This document shows, in pieces, positions 39,055-48,836 of a stretch of 64,000 bases of DNA; the stretch's first letter is position 1; every line of letters begins with the position of its first letter. The position numbers and the translations under genes are program-made. Under the pieces are notes generated by a model. It did not search any database. It had not been told where the DNA came from and was given only the letters and a program-made list of their open reading frames with translations. Origin of the DNA: Acidobacteriota bacterium (GTDB lineage Bacteria > Acidobacteriota > Vicinamibacteria > Vicinamibacterales > UBA8438); the NCBI GenBank assembly GCA_026708265.1, contig JAPOVI010000047.1:21398-85397 (forward strand), written 5' to 3'.

Positions 39055-40413
39055 ATGGCACCACCCGCGAAATCCACCCGGCTGTTCGCCCGCGCCCGCC
39101 AGGTGCTTCCCGGCGGCGTCGACAGCCCCGTCCGCGCGTTCGGGGCGGTCGGCGGCAGGCCGCCCTTCATCGACCGCGCCCGGGGGGCCCGGCTGTACGA
39201 CGCCGACGGGCGAAGCTACATCGACTACGTCATGTCGTGGGGTCCGCTGATCCACGGGCACGCCCCGCGGGAGCTGGGCGCCGCCCTCGCGCGGGCCGCC
39301 CGGCGCGGGACGAGCTTCGGCGCCCCGACGGCCCTGGAGGTGGAGCTCGGCTCCCTCGTCCGCCGGCTGGTGCCCTCGATCGAGCGGATCCGTTTCGTCA
39401 ACTCGGGCACGGAGGCGACGATGAGCGCGGTCCGGCTGGCGCGGGCCGCGACCGGCCGGGACCGCATCATCAAGTTCGCGGGCTGCTACCACGGCCACGG
39501 CGACTCGTTCCTCGTCCAGGCCGGGTCGGGAGCGACCACGCTGGGGGTGCCCACCAGCCCCGGAGTGCCCAAGGGAACCGCGGCGGACACCCTGATCGCC
39601 AGGTACAACGACGTCGGCTCGGTAACTCGATTGCTGCGCGCGCACCGCGGGCGCGTCGCCGCGGTCATCGTCGAGCCGGTGGCCGGCAACATGGGCGTCG
39701 TGCCCCCCGCCGACGGGTTCCTGCCCGGGTTGCGCGCCGCGTGCGACGAGCACGAGGCGCTGCTGATCTTCGACGAGGTCATCTCCGGCTTCCGGGCGGC
39801 GAAAGGGGGAGCGCAGGCGGTGCACGGGGTGCGGCCCGACCTGACGTGCCTCGGCAAGATCATCGGCGGCGGACTACCCGTCGGGGCGTATGGCGGGCGG
39901 GCCGACCTGATGGACCGGATGGCGCCCGAGGGGCCCGTCTACCAGGCGGGGACGCTGTCGGGGAACCCGCTGGCGATGACGGCCGGCATCTGGGCGCTCT
40001 CGAACCTGTCGGCCTCGCTCTACCGCCGCCTGGCGGCGCTCGGCGCCCGCCTCGCGGACGGCCTGCGGGCCTCCGCCGCGGCCGCCGGCGTGCCGCTCAC
40101 CGTGAACGTGGCCGGCTCGGTCCTGACGCCCTTCTTCCATTCCGGGCCGGTGACGGACTATGCGTCGGCAACGGCGGCCGACACGGCCGCCTACGGCGCG
40201 TTCTTCCACGGCCTGCTGGCGCGCGGCGTCTATCCGCCCCCCTCGCAGTTCGAGGGGTGGTTCCTGTCGGCGGCCCACACCGAGCGCGACGTGGACGGCA
40301 CGCTCCGCGCCGCCGACCAGGCGCTCCGGGGCCTCGCGCACCCGGACGGGCGCGCCGGGAGTGCCGGCCGGCGCGAGCGCCCCCGGCGCGCGCCCCGCGG
40401 AGCACATTCGTAG
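39055..40413 (+). CDS. hemL: Glutamate-1-semialdehyde 2,1-aminomutase
   Basis: 452 aa; 'ARQVLPGGVDSPVRAFGAVGG', 'VNSGTEATMSAVRLARAATGRDRIIKFAGCYHGHGDSFLV', 'LGKIIGGGLPVGAYGGR'. Confidence 0.98.
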   Translation: MAPPAKSTRLFARARQVLPGGVDSPVRAFGAVGGRPPFIDRARGARLYDADGRSYIDYVMSWGPLIHGHAPRELGAALARAARRGTSFGAPTALEVELGSLVRRLVPSIERIRFVNSGTEATMSAVRLARAATGRDRIIKFAGCYHGHGDSFLVQAGSGATTLGVPTSPGVPKGTAADTLIARYNDVGSVTRLLRAHRGRVAAVIVEPVAGNMGVVPPADGFLPGLRAACDEHEALLIFDEVISGFRAAKGGAQAVHGVRPDLTCLGKIIGGGLPVGAYGGRADLMDRMAPEGPVYQAGTLSGNPLAMTAGIWALSNLSASLYRRLAALGARLADGLRASAAAAGVPLTVNVAGSVLTPFFHSGPVTDYASATAADTAAYGAFFHGLLARGVYPPPSQFEGWFLSAAHTERDVDGTLRAADQALRGLAHPDGRAGSAGRRERPRRAPRGAHS

Positions 40414-40417
40414 CCCG

Positions 40418-41671
40418 ATGCAGGTCACGCGCGCGCGCCGCACGACCGCCGTCCCGGTGGGGAACGTGCAGATCGGGGGCGGGGCCCCGGTAGCGGTCCA
40501 GTCGATGACCCTGACCGACACGGCCGACGCCGGGGCGACGGCGGCGCAGTGCGTCGAGCTCGCGGAGGCCGGATCCGAGCTCGTCCGCGTCACCGTCAAC
40601 CTGGACGACGCCGCGCGCGCCGTGCCCGAGATCAAGCGGCGCATGCTCGACGCGGGCTGCACGGCCCCGCTGATCGGCGACTTCCACTACAACGGGCACC
40701 TGCTGCTCACGCGCCACCCCGCTTGCGCGGCGGCGCTCGACAAGTACCGCATCAACCCGGGGAACGTCGGAACGGGCCGGCGGCGGGACGAGCGGTTCCA
40801 GACCATCTGCCGCGTCGCCCGCGACCACGGCAAGCCGGTCCGCATCGGCGTCAACGGGGGCTCCCTGAACCAGGATCTCGTCATGGCCAAGATGCAGGCC
40901 AACACGGACCGCGACCTCGGGAGGACGTCGGCGGAGATCATCAACGAATGCATGGTGATCTCGGCCGTCGAGTCGACGGCGCTCGCCCTCGAGAGCGGCC
41001 TCGGCGAGCACCAGGTCATCATCTCGGCCAAGGTGTCGAAGCCGGGGGACCTGGTGGCGATCTATCGGGCCCTCGCCCGCCAGACCGCGCAGCCGCTGCA
41101 TCTCGGGCTCACCGAGGCGGGGATGGGCGTCAAGGGCCTCGTCTGGTCTGCGGCGGCGATGGGCGTCCTGCTGCACGACGGCATCGGCGACACCGTCCGC
41201 GTCTCGCTGACGCCGCGGCCCGGCGGCGACCGTCGGGAGGAGGTCCATGCCGCGTGCGAGCTGCTGCAGGCGCTCGGCCTGCGGTCGTTCGCGCCGAGCG
41301 TGACCGCCTGCCCCGGCTGCGGCCGGACGACGAGCAGCACGTTCCAGGAGCTCGCGGAGCGGGTCCAGGGCTACGTGCGCGGCATGATGCCGCAGTGGAA
41401 GGCGGCCTACGACGGGGTCGAGGAGATGACGGTCGCCGTGATGGGCTGCGTGGTGAACGGCCCCGGGGAGTCGAAGGCTGCGAACATCGGCATCAGCCTG
41501 CCGGGAACGGGCGAGGAGCCGACGTGTCCGGTCTATGTCGACGGGCGCCACACGACCACCCTGCGCGGCTCGTACGACGATCTCTCGGAGGCGTTCCGGC
41601 GTCTGATCGACGACTACGTCGAGGAGAAGTACGCCCGGAAGCCGGAAGCGACGAGGCCGGCCGCGCGGTGA
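40418..41671 (+). CDS. ispG: 4-hydroxy-3-methylbut-2-en-1-yl diphosphate synthase
   Basis: 417 aa; 'VQSMTLTDTADAGATAAQ', 'LIGDFHYNGH', 'YRINPGNVG', 'VSVTACPGCGRT'-type motif and 'VAVMGCVVNGPGES'. Confidence 0.98.
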   Translation: MQVTRARRTTAVPVGNVQIGGGAPVAVQSMTLTDTADAGATAAQCVELAEAGSELVRVTVNLDDAARAVPEIKRRMLDAGCTAPLIGDFHYNGHLLLTRHPACAAALDKYRINPGNVGTGRRRDERFQTICRVARDHGKPVRIGVNGGSLNQDLVMAKMQANTDRDLGRTSAEIINECMVISAVESTALALESGLGEHQVIISAKVSKPGDLVAIYRALARQTAQPLHLGLTEAGMGVKGLVWSAAAMGVLLHDGIGDTVRVSLTPRPGGDRREEVHAACELLQALGLRSFAPSVTACPGCGRTTSSTFQELAERVQGYVRGMMPQWKAAYDGVEEMTVAVMGCVVNGPGESKAANIGISLPGTGEEPTCPVYVDGRHTTTLRGSYDDLSEAFRRLIDDYVEEKYARKPEATRPAAR

Positions 41672-41702
41672 CGGCCCCGCCGGCCCGCCGACGCCGCAAC
41701 CG

Positions 41703-42740
41703 ATGACCGAGATGCGCCGCGGCCCGGCCGCCGCCCCGCCCGTCGCCTCCGTCCGGTTGATCGGCATCGACATCGACGGCACCCTCCTCGACAGCCGCGG
41801 CCGGCTGCCCGAGCGCAACCGGAGCGCGGTGCGCGTCGCCGTCGACCGCGGCATCCACGTCGTGCTGGTGACGGGCCGGGCCTACCACCACGCGATGCCG
41901 ATCGCCCGCAAGCTGCACGGGCTGCCGGCGCCGGATACGGCCGCGGGAGGTCACGACGGCGCCGGAGTCGTGCGACCGACGACCGACGGGGACGGTTCCC
42001 GCGGGGCCCCCGCGCCCGCCCGCGGCGACGCGACCGCGCCGGCCGGCGACGCGACGTCCTGCGACGGCATGCTGATCGTCAGCAACGGGGCCCTGACGAA
42101 GGGAACCGACGGCGCCACCCGCGCCTGCCGCCTGCTGCCGCGCGCGACCGCGCGCGGCGTCGTGACGGCAATGCGGCCGCGTCATCGGGGGGTCGCCGCG
42201 ATCTTCGACCGGCCCGGGGCGCGACAGTACGTCTACGAGGGAATCGACTGGAGCAACCCGAACCGGGCGTGGTACTACGAGCGGAACCGGGCCTACATGA
42301 CCCGGGCGGAGCGGATCGAGGAGGCGTTGACCGACGACCCCGTCCAGGTCGGATTCACCGGCAGCGTAGCCGAGATGCGGGCGCTGCACGCGGCGATCCG
42401 CGACCTCCCGGAAGCAGGCCAGGTCACGCCGATGCTCACCGAGTACCCCGCACGCGACTTCTCGCTCCTCGACATCATCGCCAGAGGCTGCTCCAAGGGT
42501 TCGGGCCTCGCCGCGTGGGCCCGCCGCCTGGGCCTCGACCCGGCCGAGGTGATGGCGGTCGGCGACAACCTCAACGACCTCGAGATGCTGGAGTTCGCAG
42601 GCCGCCCGGTGGTCATGGGAAACGCCGTGGCGGAGCTCAAGGAACGCGGCTGGCCGGTCGCGGCGACCCACGACGAGTGCGGACTCGCGGACGCCGTCGA
42701 GGCGGCGGCCCGACAGGAGTCTGCGCCGCAGACGGCGTAG
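41703..42740 (+). CDS. HAD superfamily Cof-like hydrolase
   Basis: 345 aa; 'LIGIDIDGTLLDSRGRLPERN' and 'EVMAVGDNLNDLEMLEFAG'; low-complexity internal insert. Confidence 0.93.
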   Translation: MTEMRRGPAAAPPVASVRLIGIDIDGTLLDSRGRLPERNRSAVRVAVDRGIHVVLVTGRAYHHAMPIARKLHGLPAPDTAAGGHDGAGVVRPTTDGDGSRGAPAPARGDATAPAGDATSCDGMLIVSNGALTKGTDGATRACRLLPRATARGVVTAMRPRHRGVAAIFDRPGARQYVYEGIDWSNPNRAWYYERNRAYMTRAERIEEALTDDPVQVGFTGSVAEMRALHAAIRDLPEAGQVTPMLTEYPARDFSLLDIIARGCSKGSGLAAWARRLGLDPAEVMAVGDNLNDLEMLEFAGRPVVMGNAVAELKERGWPVAATHDECGLADAVEAAARQESAPQTA

Positions 42741-42756
42741 ACTCCCAGGTGAGCGA

Positions 42757-43287
42757 ATGACCAGGGAGCGCAAGGGGCTCGTCGTCGTCAACACCGGGAA
42801 CGGCAAGGGGAAGACCACGGCGGCCCTCGGGGTGCTGTTCCGTGCCTGGGGGCGCGGGATGCGCGTGCGGGTGTTCCAGTTTCTCAAGCACACCGGGTCC
42901 CGGTTCGGCGAGAGCCGCGCGGCCGAGAAGCTCGACATCCCCTGGTCGGCCCTCGGCGACGGCTTCACGTGGCTGTCGAAGGACATGGACCGAACGCGGG
43001 CCCTGGCGCGCGAGCAGTGGGAGCGCTGCCGGGAGGCGCTTCTCGCGGACGATCACGACGTCATCGTCCTCGACGAGTTCACCTATCCGCTGCACTACGG
43101 CTGGATTCCGGTGGACGAGGTGCTCGACACCCTGCGCGCCAGACCGCACATGCTGCACGTGATCATCACCGGCCGCAACGCCCCGGAAGGACTGATCGCG
43201 TTCGCCGACCTCGTGACGGAGATGCGCGAGGTGAAGCACCCGTTTCGGGAGCAGGGCATCAAGGCCCAGCCGGGCCTGGAGTACTGA
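42757..43287 (+). CDS. cobO: Cob(I)yrinic acid a,c-diamide adenosyltransferase
   Basis: 176 aa; 'GLVVVNTGNGKGKTTAALGVLFRAWGRGMRVRVFQFLKHTG', 'HDVIVLDEFTYPLHYGWI', 'HVIITGRNAPEGLIAFADLVTEM'. Confidence 0.97.
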   Translation: MTRERKGLVVVNTGNGKGKTTAALGVLFRAWGRGMRVRVFQFLKHTGSRFGESRAAEKLDIPWSALGDGFTWLSKDMDRTRALAREQWERCREALLADDHDVIVLDEFTYPLHYGWIPVDEVLDTLRARPHMLHVIITGRNAPEGLIAFADLVTEMREVKHPFREQGIKAQPGLEY

Positions 43288-43314
43288 CGCGTACTGACGC
43301 GCGCCCCCCGGGCG

Positions 43315-44808
43315 TCAGAGCCCGGCGTCCGCGAGCAGGGCGTCGACGTCGAGCGCCGCCTCGAGGCCGTCGGCCAGCTCGTCGATGGCGCTCTCGAGCA
43401 CCGGCTCCCAGGCCAGGCTCGACGACGACGCGGCGCGCACCCGCTCGAGCCAGGCGGCGCGGAACCGGTCGTCGGCGAACAGCCCGTGCACGTAGGTGCC
43501 CTCGATCCTCCCGTCGGCACTGAGGGCGCCGTCCGGGCCGCGATCCAGTCGGGCGAAGGGGCGCTCGGCTGCATCCGGGCCGCGGGTCCGTCCGGTGTGG
43601 ATCTCGTATCCGGACAGCGGGGCCCCGCTCCGGGCGCAGGCACCGGCGACCCGGCGCACCGCCTTGGCCGGCTCCATCTCCGTCTCCACGTCCAGCAGCC
43701 CGAGCCCCTGCGCCTCGCCGGCGGAGCCGTCGACGCCTGCGGCGTCGCGCACGCGGCGGCCGAGCATCTGGTAGCCGCCGCACAGTCCCAGGACCCGCCC
43801 TTCCGCGCGTGCGTGAGCCAGGATGTCGTGGTCCCAGCCGTGGGCCCGGAGGCAGGCCAGGTCGTCGAGCGTCGATTTCGAGCCCGGCAGCACCACCACG
43901 TCCGCGTCCCGCGGCAGGGGGCGGGCGAGGGGCGCCATCACGAGGTCGACGGCGGGCTCCATCCGCAAGGGATCGAAGTCGTCGGCGTTCGCGATGCGCG
44001 GCAGCAGCGGCGCCACGACCTTGATGCGGCCGCGGCGGGAGCGGCCGGGCCCGGCGTCGTCGACTCTCCCGGCTTCCTTGTCGAGGCCCACCGAGTCCTC
44101 GGCCGGCAGTTGCCGCGCCGCATCGAGCCACGGCACCACGCCGCGGCAGGGCCAGCCCGTACGCTGCTCGACCTCGCGCACGCCGTCGGCGAAGCGGGTG
44201 GGGTCGCCCCGGAAGCGGTTGATAGCGAAGCTCGTGATCTGCGCCGCGTCAGCCGGCTCGAGCACGACGCGCGTCCCGACGAGCGCCGCGATGGCGCCGC
44301 CCCGGTCGATGTCCGCGAGCAGGCAGACCGGTGCGTCGACACGGCGCGCGAAGCCCATGTTGGCGATGTCGTTGCGGCGCAGATTGGTCTCGGCGGGGCT
44401 GCCGGCGCCCTCCACCACGACGAGGTCGCTGGCGTCGGCGAGCCGTTCGAAGCTCTCGAGCACGGGAGCGAGCAGACGACCGCGACGGTCGAGGAACGCC
44501 GCCGCCGGCCACGTCGCGGCCACCCTTCCCTGCACCACCACCTGCGCGGCGCCGTCCGATTCGGGCTTCAGCAGCACCGGGTTCATGTCGACGGTGGGCG
44601 CGAGGCCCGCGGCGCGCGCCTGCAGCGCCTGCGCGCGTCCGATCTCCCCGCCGTCGGCGCAGGCGGCCGCGTTGTTCGACATGTTCTGCGGCTTGAACGG
44701 CGCGACCGCGAGGCCCCGCCGCCGCGCCAGCCGGCAGAGCCCCGTCACCACGGTGGACTTGCCGGCGTGCGAGCCGGTGGCCTGGACCATCAGCACGCCC
44801 CGCCTCAC
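43315..44808 (-). CDS. cobQ: Cobyric acid synthase
   Basis: 497 aa; 'VQATGSHAGKSTVVTGLCRLARRRGLAVAPFKPQNMSNNAA', 'GAGSPAETNLRRNDIANMGFA', 'RVLGLCGGYQMLG', 'GTYVHGLF'. GTG start overlaps the preceding stop. Confidence 0.97.
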   Translation of the reverse strand: MRRGVLMVQATGSHAGKSTVVTGLCRLARRRGLAVAPFKPQNMSNNAAACADGGEIGRAQALQARAAGLAPTVDMNPVLLKPESDGAAQVVVQGRVAATWPAAAFLDRRGRLLAPVLESFERLADASDLVVVEGAGSPAETNLRRNDIANMGFARRVDAPVCLLADIDRGGAIAALVGTRVVLEPADAAQITSFAINRFRGDPTRFADGVREVEQRTGWPCRGVVPWLDAARQLPAEDSVGLDKEAGRVDDAGPGRSRRGRIKVVAPLLPRIANADDFDPLRMEPAVDLVMAPLARPLPRDADVVVLPGSKSTLDDLACLRAHGWDHDILAHARAEGRVLGLCGGYQMLGRRVRDAAGVDGSAGEAQGLGLLDVETEMEPAKAVRRVAGACARSGAPLSGYEIHTGRTRGPDAAERPFARLDRGPDGALSADGRIEGTYVHGLFADDRFRAAWLERVRAASSSSLAWEPVLESAIDELADGLEAALDVDALLADAGL

Positions 44809-45578
44809 GCGGCCCCCTCGACCGTCACCAGCCAGGCCTCCGCGAAGCGTCGGACGGACGCGCGGACGCCATAGACCTCGGCCAGGCGCTCCGTGGTGAG
44901 CGTCGCCTCGGGCGATCCATCCGCCACCAGGCGGCCTCCGGCCATCCAGACCAGCCGGTCCGCGGCCCGCGCGGCCAGCGCCGCGTCGTGCATCACGACC
45001 AGCACCCCCCGGCCGGCGTCGGCGTAGCCGCGGACGAGTCGCATCACCTGGTGCTGGTGCAGCGGGTCGAGTGCCGCCGTCGGCTCGTCGGCCAGCAGGA
45101 ACGATGCCTCCGCCGCCATGGCCCGCGCCACGTGCGTGCGGGCCAGCTCGCCCCCGGAGAGCGTCGTGCAGGGGCGATCCGCGAACCGTTCCAGATCGCA
45201 CGCGGCCAGCGCCCGCGAGACCGCGGCCGCGTCCGCCGTCCCCAGCCGACCGGGCGCCGCGCCGTAGGCAAACCGTCCGAGCGCCACGAGGTCGCGTACC
45301 CGCAGGGGCCACGCCACGGGCCGGCTCTGCGGCAGGTAGGTGATCCGCCGCGCCCGCTCGGCCGGGGCGAGCCGCACGGGGTCACGCCCTCCGGCGCTCA
45401 CCGTCCCCCCGGCGCGGGGCGCGAGGCCGAGCGCCCCCCGCAGCAGGGTCGTCTTGCCGGCCCCGTTGGCCCCCAGCAGCGCCACCAGCTCGCCGCGGGC
45501 GAGGGTGAGCGACGCCTCGCGCACCACGGCGCGCCCCCCCAGCGTCACGCTCAACCGATCGAGGGTGAGATCAGTCAT
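44805..45578 (-). CDS. btuD: ABC transporter ATP-binding protein (cobalamin/Fe-siderophore type)
   Basis: 257 aa; Walker A 'LLGANGAGKTTLL', signature 'TTLSGGELARTHVARAMA', Walker B 'FLLADEPTAALD'. btu assignment from operon context. Confidence 0.88.
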   Translation of the reverse strand: MTDLTLDRLSVTLGGRAVVREASLTLARGELVALLGANGAGKTTLLRGALGLAPRAGGTVSAGGRDPVRLAPAERARRITYLPQSRPVAWPLRVRDLVALGRFAYGAAPGRLGTADAAAVSRALAACDLERFADRPCTTLSGGELARTHVARAMAAEASFLLADEPTAALDPLHQHQVMRLVRGYADAGRGVLVVMHDAALAARAADRLVWMAGGRLVADGSPEATLTTERLAEVYGVRASVRRFAEAWLVTVEGAA

Positions 45579-46560
45579 GCGACCTCCGCCGGCGCGCCGC
45601 GATCCAGACGAAGACCGGCGCCCCGAGCAGGGCCGCGACCACCCCCAGCCGCAGCTCCGTGTCCGTAGGCGCCAGCCGCACCCCGATGTCCGCGACGACG
45701 AGCACGACGCCCGCCAGCAGGGCCGCCGGCGCGAGGGTCCGCGCCGGATCGTGCGCGACCAGCGGTCGCACCACGTGCGGCGCGACGATGCCGACGAAGC
45801 CGATCGCCCCCGCAATCGACACCGAGGCGCCGGTGGCCAGCCCCGTACCGACCACGACGAGTCGGCGCGCACGCGCCAGATCGACGCCGACGCCGGCCGC
45901 GGCCTCCTCGCCCAGCGTCAGCGCCGAGAGGCTGCGCCGCCCCGCCGCCAGCAGCACTACGCCGCCCGCCAGGAAGGGTGCGGCCAGGATCAGGTCGTCG
46001 AAGCTCCGGTTGGCGACCGTTCCGAGGGTCCAGTTGAGCATGTCGGCGAGCGAGAACGGGTTGGGGGCCAGGTTCAACAGCAGCGCCATCAGCGCGCCGG
46101 CGAGGCTCGACAGCCCCACGCCGACCAGGATGAGCGTCACCACCGAGCCGACCCGCGCCGCGGCCACCGTCAGCAGCGCGGTGGCGGTGAGGGCGCCGGC
46201 GATCGCCGCGATCGGCATGAGAAACGCACTCGCGGCAACGAGACCGTAGTAGATGACCCCGGTGGCCGCCAGTGACGCGGTGGCGGAAACCCCGAGCACG
46301 CCGGGCTCGGCCAGCGGGTTCCGCAGCAGCCCCTGCAGCGCGGCGCCGGACGCGCCGAGCGCGGCGCCGGCGGTGAACGCGGCCGCGGCGCGCGGCAGGC
46401 GGATCTCCCAGACGACGATGCGGTCGCCCGGCGACGCACCGCCGAGGAGCGCGGCCAGCACGCGGTCGACGCCGAGCGGCGTCGATCCGAGCAGGCACGC
46501 GGCGGCAATCGCGATCAGCCCTGCCGCGGCCAGCGCCGCGAGGAGCACGCGGTCACTCAT
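45571..46560 (-). CDS. btuC: FecCD/BtuC family ABC transporter permease
   Basis: 329 aa, ~10 TM; 'IRLPRAAAAFTAGAALGASGAALQGLLRNPLAEPGVLG', 'IGFVGIVAPHVVRPLVAHDPARTLAPAALLAGVVLVVADIGVR'. Confidence 0.9.
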   Translation of the reverse strand: MSDRVLLAALAAAGLIAIAAACLLGSTPLGVDRVLAALLGGASPGDRIVVWEIRLPRAAAAFTAGAALGASGAALQGLLRNPLAEPGVLGVSATASLAATGVIYYGLVAASAFLMPIAAIAGALTATALLTVAAARVGSVVTLILVGVGLSSLAGALMALLLNLAPNPFSLADMLNWTLGTVANRSFDDLILAAPFLAGGVVLLAAGRRSLSALTLGEEAAAGVGVDLARARRLVVVGTGLATGASVSIAGAIGFVGIVAPHVVRPLVAHDPARTLAPAALLAGVVLVVADIGVRLAPTDTELRLGVVAALLGAPVFVWIAARRRRSHD

Positions 46561-46659
46561 CCCGCTGGCCGCGTCAGCGCGAAGGAGCGTGTCGGACGGA
46601 AAGGGATCCGGTGCGCCGGGTGAGAGCCACGATTCCTCCTCGCCTCCCCATCGGAGGCA

Positions 46660-46815
46660 GCGTGAGGCGTGGCGGGATCGGTCTCCTGGCTCGCAGGATT
46701 CGCCTACTCTCCGCGCCTTCCCGCCCTCACCGGGCAGTGGCCGTCGTGCGGATTTCGTACCTGCTCACAGTTGCGAGGGCAGCGTCGGTTTCGCACCGAA
46801 CTTCCCGTGCATCCA
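46660..46815 (-). ncRNA. Cobalamin riboswitch
   Basis: Minus strand GGGAAGTTCGGTGCGAAACCGACGCTGCCCTCGCAACTGTGAGC...GGCCACTG...GCGGGAAGGCG...GCGAGCCAGGAGACCGATCCCGCC: conserved core plus the B12 box (GCCAGGAGACC). Confidence 0.95.
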
Positions 46816-46860
46816 GCCACGACTGTGTGGACGGGAGCCTACGCGACGCCGCACGAGCCG

Positions 46861-47733
46861 TCAAGATGCGTCGGCCCCGGCGGCGAGCGCCTCCACCGCG
46901 TCGGCGAGGAACCAGCCGCCGCAGGCCGTCGTCGAGCCGTCGATGGGAAGCGTCGGTCCGGCCTCGACCCGCCCGGTGGCCACCGGGTGCCGGAACGGCG
47001 TCCAGCCGTTCCGGTGGTTGGTGGCGCCGAACGAGGGGACGGCGTAGACGTCGGGCGCCTCGTACGCGAGGCGCTCGAGGGGAATCGAGCGCCAGCCGCT
47101 CCGGTCGTCGAAGTTGCCGAGCCCGGCCGCCGCGATCAGGTCGTCCACGAAGGTGCCCGCACCGGCCGACACGCCCGCCGGCGTCAGGTAGAGGGCGCGC
47201 GTTCGCGCTCCTCGCGCCCGCGCCCTCTCGACCCGGGCGTCCATCTCGGCAATCAGCGCCTCGCCGCGAGCGCCGGCATCGAAGCGCGCCGCGGCGCGGC
47301 GGATCCCCGCGCGCACGCTGGCGACGTCGGGCGCGTAGTCGATTTCGAGGACCGCGACGCCGGCCTGCTCGAAGAACGTGCCGGCCCGCGGACCGCCCCC
47401 ATAGGTGCGGACGACGAGGTCGGGCCGCAGGACCAGCACGTCCTCGGCGCGCGGACGGACCGTGGGCAGGCCCTCCGCTTGCGCCCGCTGGTAGGAGAAG
47501 GCCTCGCCGGCATCCGGCGACAGGGCCAGGATGCGACCGCGCTCGACCAGGCCCAGCACGTACTGGTCGGCGCAGTAGTCGAGGCTCACGATCCGCCGGG
47601 CGGGGCCGTCCGGCCCTGCTGGCGGCGCCGCCGGTCCGCAGGCGGCGGCGAGACCCGCCGTGAGGCCGGCCACGACGGCCGGAACGAACCTCGCACCCGG
47701 CGTCCGTTCATCAAGCGCGCGGCGAAGGAACAC
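46861..47733 (-). CDS. btuF: Cobalamin-type ABC transporter substrate-binding protein
   Basis: GTG start with AAAGGAG upstream; signal/lipoprotein-like 'VVAGLTAGLAAACGPAAPP', 'RIVSLDYCADQYVLGLVERGRILALSPDA', 'VLVLRPDLVVRTYGGGPR'. Confidence 0.85.
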   Translation of the reverse strand: MFLRRALDERTPGARFVPAVVAGLTAGLAAACGPAAPPAGPDGPARRIVSLDYCADQYVLGLVERGRILALSPDAGEAFSYQRAQAEGLPTVRPRAEDVLVLRPDLVVRTYGGGPRAGTFFEQAGVAVLEIDYAPDVASVRAGIRRAAARFDAGARGEALIAEMDARVERARARGARTRALYLTPAGVSAGAGTFVDDLIAAAGLGNFDDRSGWRSIPLERLAYEAPDVYAVPSFGATNHRNGWTPFRHPVATGRVEAGPTLPIDGSTTACGGWFLADAVEALAAGADAS

Positions 47734-47864
47734 GAGGGTCTCTCCTTTCAACCAGCCAATCTCATCCGGCCGGAATGTGCGGACGGCAACGTCGGCGGCA
47801 GGATACAGGATGGGGCAGGGCAGAAGAGAGGCAGATGGTGCGGCCCATGGTCCGAATTCGGTGC

Positions 47865-48836
47865 CTACCGGGCCGCCAGCAGCGCGCCCGTCGCCATCGC
47901 GGCGGCCAGGCCGGCCGCCGCCAGGGTCGTCCGTCTTGCCCGGCGGTAGTCGTCGGCCGAGCCGCCGGGAGGGTCGTTCGCACCGCCGATCCAGACCTCC
48001 GTCACGAGTCGGCCGCCCAGCCAGATGGGACCCGCCAGCCGGCGGCGGATGGCGCCGGCGAGGGCCGCCTCGCTCCAGCCGGCGTTCGGCCCGGGGACGA
48101 CGGCGTGCTGCCGCCAGCCGCAGCGCAGCGCCTCGCGGCCCGATGCGCCGGGCACCACCACGGCCGCCGCCGCGACCAGCAGCCACGAGACCCGCGCCGG
48201 AATCAGGTTCAGCAGATCGTCGAGGCGCGCCCCGCACCAGCCGAAATCGCGGTACCGCTCGGTCCGGTAGCCGACCATCGAGTCCATGGTGCTGACCACC
48301 TTGAAGATCACGATCCCCGGAAGGCCCGCCACGCAGTACCAGAAGATGGGCGAGACCACCCCGTCGACGAGGCTCTCCCCGAGGCTCTCCATGGCGCTGC
48401 GCCGGCAGGCCGCGAGGTCCATGCGGTCGGTGTCGCGGCCCACGAGCCGGGCCGCCGCGGTGCGGGCGGCGTCCGGATCGCCGGCCGTGGCGGCGGCGTC
48501 GACGGCCCCGGCGTGCGCCAGCAGATCGCCGAGCGCAATCAGGCTGAAGAGCAGGAACAGGTGGACCGCCTGCGCGCCCCCCGGGTGGACTGCCCACGCG
48601 CCGCCGACGACGCCCGCCGCACCTCCCCCGAAGACGACGGCGAGGACGGCGAACAGCACGCACCCGCCGCCGCGGCCGTTCGCCCCGGCGGCCCGCAACG
48701 CGCGCTCGATCCGGACCAGCTGGCCTCCGACGAGGCGCACCGGGTGCCAGCGGTAGTTCGGGTCCCCGACGGCGAGGTCGAGCGCCAGCGCGAGGACCAG
48801 CAGATCGGCCCGCGGCGCGAGGCCGCTCAGGTCCAC
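47865..48836 (-). CDS. cbiB: Adenosylcobinamide-phosphate synthase (CobD/CbiB)
   Basis: 'LALALDLAVGDPNYRWHPVRLVGGQLVRIERALR', 'ARLVGRDTDRMDLAACRRSAMESLGESLVDGVVSPIFWYCVAGLPGIVIFKVVSTMDSMVGYRTERYRDFGW'. Confidence 0.95.
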   Translation of the reverse strand: MDLSGLAPRADLLVLALALDLAVGDPNYRWHPVRLVGGQLVRIERALRAAGANGRGGGCVLFAVLAVVFGGGAAGVVGGAWAVHPGGAQAVHLFLLFSLIALGDLLAHAGAVDAAATAGDPDAARTAAARLVGRDTDRMDLAACRRSAMESLGESLVDGVVSPIFWYCVAGLPGIVIFKVVSTMDSMVGYRTERYRDFGWCGARLDDLLNLIPARVSWLLVAAAAVVVPGASGREALRCGWRQHAVVPGPNAGWSEAALAGAIRRRLAGPIWLGGRLVTEVWIGGANDPPGGSADDYRRARRTTLAAAGLAAAMATGALLAAR

